Assembly: GCA_035536775.1 (NCBI GenBank)
Contig: DATLNM010000045.1
Coordinates: 40,183-104,182, forward strand
Direction of reading: 5' to 3'
Source of the DNA: DATLNM01 sp035536775
GTDB lineage: Bacteria; Actinomycetota; CADDZG01; WHSQ01
DNA: 64,000 nucleotides
In this document: one piece after another, positions 61,102 through 64,000 of the stretch
Layout of the letters: each line of letters starts with the position of its first letter
Numbering within the stretch: position 1 is the first letter of the stretch
The notes under the pieces: model-generated
Told to the model about the DNA's origin: nothing
What the model saw: only the letters and a program-made list of their open reading frames with translations
Databases searched by the model: none
Made by a program: the position numbers and the translations under genes

Positions 61102-64000
61102 CTAACCTGAAGCTCCTGGCCCTCGGGCCACATCGGGCACACCGGCTTGAACTTGCACCACTTGCAGTCGGCGTGCGGGCTCGGCGCGAAGGTCTCTGAC
61201 TCGATCCCTTTGAGGACCGTCGCGATCCGCTCTTCGACCGCCTGTTCGAACGTGCGCTCCTCGTCGGGGGCCTTTACGACGCACGTCGCCCGGTAGAGCT
61301 TTCCTTTGCCGTAGTGCGGATAGACAAGCTCTGCCTGCTTGGGCTCGCCGAGCTTGCGGAGCTCCTCATCGCGGTAGCAGGCGAGGATGTAGGTCCACAG
61401 TTGAAGGTCTTCCTGTGCTTCGGGATCACGCTTGTAACCGCCGGTCTTGTAGTCGACGAGCCGCAGCCCGTTGGATCCCACGGTGTCGATGCGGTCGATC
61501 TTGCCGCGGACCCTCCAGCCTTCGACGTCGAACTCGAAGCCATACTCGGTCGCGGCCGAAGTGTGACCGTTGGAGAGCTCGAGGGTGACGAACCGCTCGA
61601 TCATCTCGCGCAGGTCGCGCTTGAGGAAGTTCGAGATCGCGCCAGCCGGGTACTCCTCGTCTCGCCACCGGTTCATCGCCTCGTCATAGGCCGCATCCAC
61701 ATCTGCCGGGATCAGGCCCTTCTCGAGGTCCTCGAACAAGCCGTGGACGAGGCGGCCGTAATTCATCTGGTAGCTCGTCTCGGGGTCGAGACCGAGGACC
61801 TGTCCCATCAGGTACTCGAGCGGACAGTTCTCGTAGTCCGAGAAGCGCGAGTAAGAAGTCTTCTTGTATTCACCGACGACGGGCGTGGTGTTCTCGGTCC
61901 AGCGCGCGGCCCACCACCAGCGCGACGGGTCGATCCCGGGAAGAGTGGCCAGGCCCCACAGCGCCGCAAGCCGATCGGCGGCATCGGCTTCTGACGACTG
62001 CAGCACGCCGCGCCACGCCGTCTCTGCCTCGCGAGCTGTCAACACCAGAGGTACGACCTCGGCGTTGTCGGTCGGAAGCTCATCCACCACAAGCGAGAGG
62101 AACCGCGACGGTTCCACTGCGGTCCGCTCTGAGCCACCGGCGCGCTCGCCGGTGAGCACGAGGCGGCGGGCGCGCGAGGTCGCGAGCTTGAACAAGCGGT
62201 ACTCCTCGGCAAGGGCATCGCGTCGGCGGTCACCGTGCGATCGCGGCGCGTCCAGGACGTCGGCATCGAGCAACAACCCGCGCCTCGACGGATCGGGCCA
62301 CATGCCCTCGATGCACCCGGCAACGATCGCAAGCTCGAACTCGCGCCCCTTGGCTCCGTGGGCGGTTGTGATGGTGACCGCGTCCTGCGAGCGATTGATG
62401 CGATGGGATTCCGGCGTGAACTCCGCCGAGGTTAGCGTGTCAATGAAGTCGCGCATCCGGGCCTCACGCCCACGGCGTTCCGTGAAACGCGCAAGGGCGT
62501 CGGCGAGGGTCGTGAGTGGATCGAGGCGCGTCGAGTCTTCGGCAGCGACGAGCTCCGCGAACCACGACGAGTTGTTCCACAGCTCCCAGAAACATTCATC
62601 CGGGCTCTTGTTCTCGGCCCACTCGCACGCGCGTGAAAGCAGGTCACAGAGGGCGGCGAGCTTGACGCGCACCGGGCCGGGGAGCTCCAACCCGTCGAGA
62701 TTCCCGCAGACCTCGGCGACTCCGAGGCGGGCCAAGCGCGCGGCTCGCCGGACCTCGGTCATCTCGTTGGTGGACAACCCGCCGAGCTCGGACAACAGCA
62801 GTCCCGGCCACAGCTCTTCGTGGCCCGGTACGCCGCAGGCGATCGAGAAGAGGTCGAGCACCGGCCGGACCACGGGATCGTCGTTGAGCTGCAGTGCCTC
62901 GCCCTCGATACGGACGGGGACGCCGGCGCGCGCGAGCTCCCGGCGCAGCGGGGTCAAGAGGTTCCGGTAGTCGCGCATGATGATCGCCATGTCACCCCAG
63001 GGCGTCCCCCCGGCCCATGCCGATCGCACGATGCCGACGATGCCGCGTGCTTCCTCGGTGAGGTGCGAGTACAGCTGCACCTCGGGAGGCGACGTCCGTC
63101 GGTAGGTCTCGGCTACCTCGATGACGGGGAACTCGAACCGGTCGAGGCAGGAGGGATCCGCGCCGCGGAAACCGAACACGCTGCCTTCTGGGTCGGCCGC
63201 GATAACGACACTGCGCGGCTCGCCCTGTTCGGGTAACAACGTCTCCAGCAGACTGGCTTCGGCACGGTTCGCCTCCTCGAAGTCGTCCACGAGGATGTGC
63301 GGATAGATGTCCTTGAGGTCGGTCCGGAGAGAAGGCTGTTCGCTGAGCAACCTTCGTGCCTCGACGAGGACACCCGCGAAGTCGACGCGAGGCCGCCCAT
63401 CGTCGAAGGACGCGGGATCTTGAAGCGTGGCGAGATACCGACCGAGGAAGCCGGCGACCTCTTTCCAGTCGGGCCTGCCGCGGTCGACCGCCACTCGTTC
63501 GAGGTCGACGCGGTCGAGCAAGCGCTCTTGCGCACGGAGCATGAAGTCGCGGATCTCGCCGGCGAACGCGTTCGAACCCAACATGTGACCGTTGACGGGC
63601 CAGTTCTTCGGATCCTCGTCGGCAAGCAGGTCCCGCACGAGCGCCCGCTGGTCGAAGGCGGTCAGAAGAACAGGCTCCTGACCGAGTCCTACGAACTGAT
63701 AGCCGAAATCTCCCTCGCGGCCATCGGGGGTCTCGGCTAGCAGGCTCTTGGTCAGGAGAGACCATGCGAACCCGTGGAACGTGAGGACGGCAGGCCCTGC
63801 GATGGAGCGCCCGAGGCGTCGCACGAACCGATTCCTGAGGTCCTCGGTCGACCTGCGGTCCTGAACGAGGAACAGGATCATCTCGGGTTCGGTGCCCGCC
63901 GTCACGAGCGAGGCGGCACGTTCCACCAGCGCAGTCGTCTTACCCGACCCGGCGGGACCCAGCAGCTTCGTAGTGCCGTAGCCGAAGTCCACGGCCGCCC
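61098..64000 (-). CDS. AdnA-like helicase-nuclease (5' end off window)
   Basis: At least 964 residues from a GTG at 63992, but the frame stays open to the window edge and AdnA-type proteins have some 30 further N-terminal residues, so the start is most likely beyond the window. Motor motifs: GPAGSGKTT, a variant Walker B (ILVDDFEEAN instead of DExQD), TTAHGAKGREFEL. The C-terminus carries a RecB-type nuclease: YGRLVHGLFEDL, GKIDRIDT, LVDYKTG, and cysteines CPLEYL...CKWCKFKPVC for a 4Fe-4S cluster. The altered DExx box suggests a weaker or accessory motor. Stop overlaps the downstream start (ATGA). Confidence 0.88.
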   Translation of the reverse strand, partial: AAVDFGYGTTKLLGPAGSGKTTALVERAASLVTAGTEPEMILFLVQDRRSTEDLRNRFVRRLGRSIAGPAVLTFHGFAWSLLTKSLLAETPDGREGDFGYQFVGLGQEPVLLTAFDQRALVRDLLADEDPKNWPVNGHMLGSNAFAGEIRDFMLRAQERLLDRVDLERVAVDRGRPDWKEVAGFLGRYLATLQDPASFDDGRPRVDFAGVLVEARRLLSEQPSLRTDLKDIYPHILVDDFEEANRAEASLLETLLPEQGEPRSVVIAADPEGSVFGFRGADPSCLDRFEFPVIEVAETYRRTSPPEVQLYSHLTEEARGIVGIVRSAWAGGTPWGDMAIIMRDYRNLLTPLRRELARAGVPVRIEGEALQLNDDPVVRPVLDLFSIACGVPGHEELWPGLLLSELGGLSTNEMTEVRRAARLARLGVAEVCGNLDGLELPGPVRVKLAALCDLLSRACEWAENKSPDECFWELWNNSSWFAELVAAEDSTRLDPLTTLADALARFTERRGREARMRDFIDTLTSAEFTPESHRINRSQDAVTITTAHGAKGREFELAIVAGCIEGMWPDPSRRGLLLDADVLDAPRSHGDRRRDALAEEYRLFKLATSRARRLVLTGERAGGSERTAVEPSRFLSLVVDELPTDNAEVVPLVLTAREAETAWRGVLQSSEADAADRLAALWGLATLPGIDPSRWWWAARWTENTTPVVGEYKKTSYSRFSDYENCPLEYLMGQVLGLDPETSYQMNYGRLVHGLFEDLEKGLIPADVDAAYDEAMNRWRDEEYPAGAISNFLKRDLREMIERFVTLELSNGHTSAATEYGFEFDVEGWRVRGKIDRIDTVGSNGLRLVDYKTGGYKRDPEAQEDLQLWTYILACYRDEELRKLGEPKQAELVYPHYGKGKLYRATCVVKAPDEERTFEQAVEERIATVLKGIESETFAPSPHADCKWCKFKPVCPMWPEGQELQVR

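Noticed and set aside
61864..62970. 368-codon plus-strand ORF opposite the AdnA-like gene
   Set aside because: Ser/Arg-rich shadow of the helicase.

Overview
The window is GC-rich bacterial DNA with densely packed genes, many GTG or TTG starts and frequent 1-4 bp overlaps. The order tig-clpP-clpX-valS-folC-ndk-mreBCD-mrdA-rodA-RNase E/G, an AdnAB-like recombination helicase-nuclease pair, an LAxTG sorting signal, an RNase E with an Arg-rich N-terminus and an OSBS/NSAR enzyme whose catalytic residues fall at Amycolatopsis numbering all point to an actinomycete-type (Actinomycetota) chromosome, probably a deep-branching or poorly cultured lineage. The taxonomic placement is inferred from gene order and families, not from a marker search.

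Positions 1-14829 (all minus strand) form a housekeeping block: trigger factor, ClpP and ClpX, a GNAT acetyltransferase, ValRS, FolC, nucleoside diphosphate kinase, then the rod-shape/elongasome operon MreB-MreC-MreD-PBP2-RodA, ending in RNase E/G cut by the window edge. Several junctions are TGATG or short overlaps, suggesting translational coupling. Positions 14979-20745 are accessory: a secreted subtilase, tRNA-Pro and tRNA-Gly with an HNH endonuclease abutting the latter, a secreted Asp-box (sialidase-like) protein, and a sigma-factor-like protein fused to a membrane segment and a Cys-bearing repeated outer domain.

Positions 20714-27448 hold an M20 peptidase, a cyclophilin, and a second-messenger cluster: a membrane GGDEF diguanylate cyclase coupled to a Crp/Fnr regulator, divergent from a class III nucleotide cyclase fused through one membrane helix to a beta-propeller. 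Positions 27539-35626 are rich in exported proteins (DUF2207 membrane protein, an LAxTG-anchored surface protein, a LamG-like protein), tRNA-Arg, a frameshifted TolB-propeller/metalloprotease gene, and class I fructose-bisphosphate aldolase.

Positions 35807-48784 are a mixture: a secreted S15/CocE hydrolase, lipoproteins, an LLM flavin oxidoreductase, a Lys/Asp-rich repeat protein, an OSBS/NSAR enzyme coupled to a GNAT, DUF421, and a metal-related stretch (CsoR-type repressor with its operator, FMN reductase, NiCoT transporter, cupredoxin lipoprotein) with CspA. Positions 48781-64000 carry an ABC-F ATPase, a 54-residue protein, a CoA-binding protein, a second CocE hydrolase, a complete osmoprotectant ABC importer, DUF983, an M14 carboxypeptidase and the AdnAB-like pair, the upstream subunit being truncated by the window edge.

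There is no gene-free stretch longer than 300 bases; the longest gaps (about 150-220 bp) are the divergent regions upstream of the subtilase, the sigma-like gene, the LAxTG protein, the Lys/Asp-rich protein and cspA. No CRISPR array, rRNA, insertion sequence or phage module was found.
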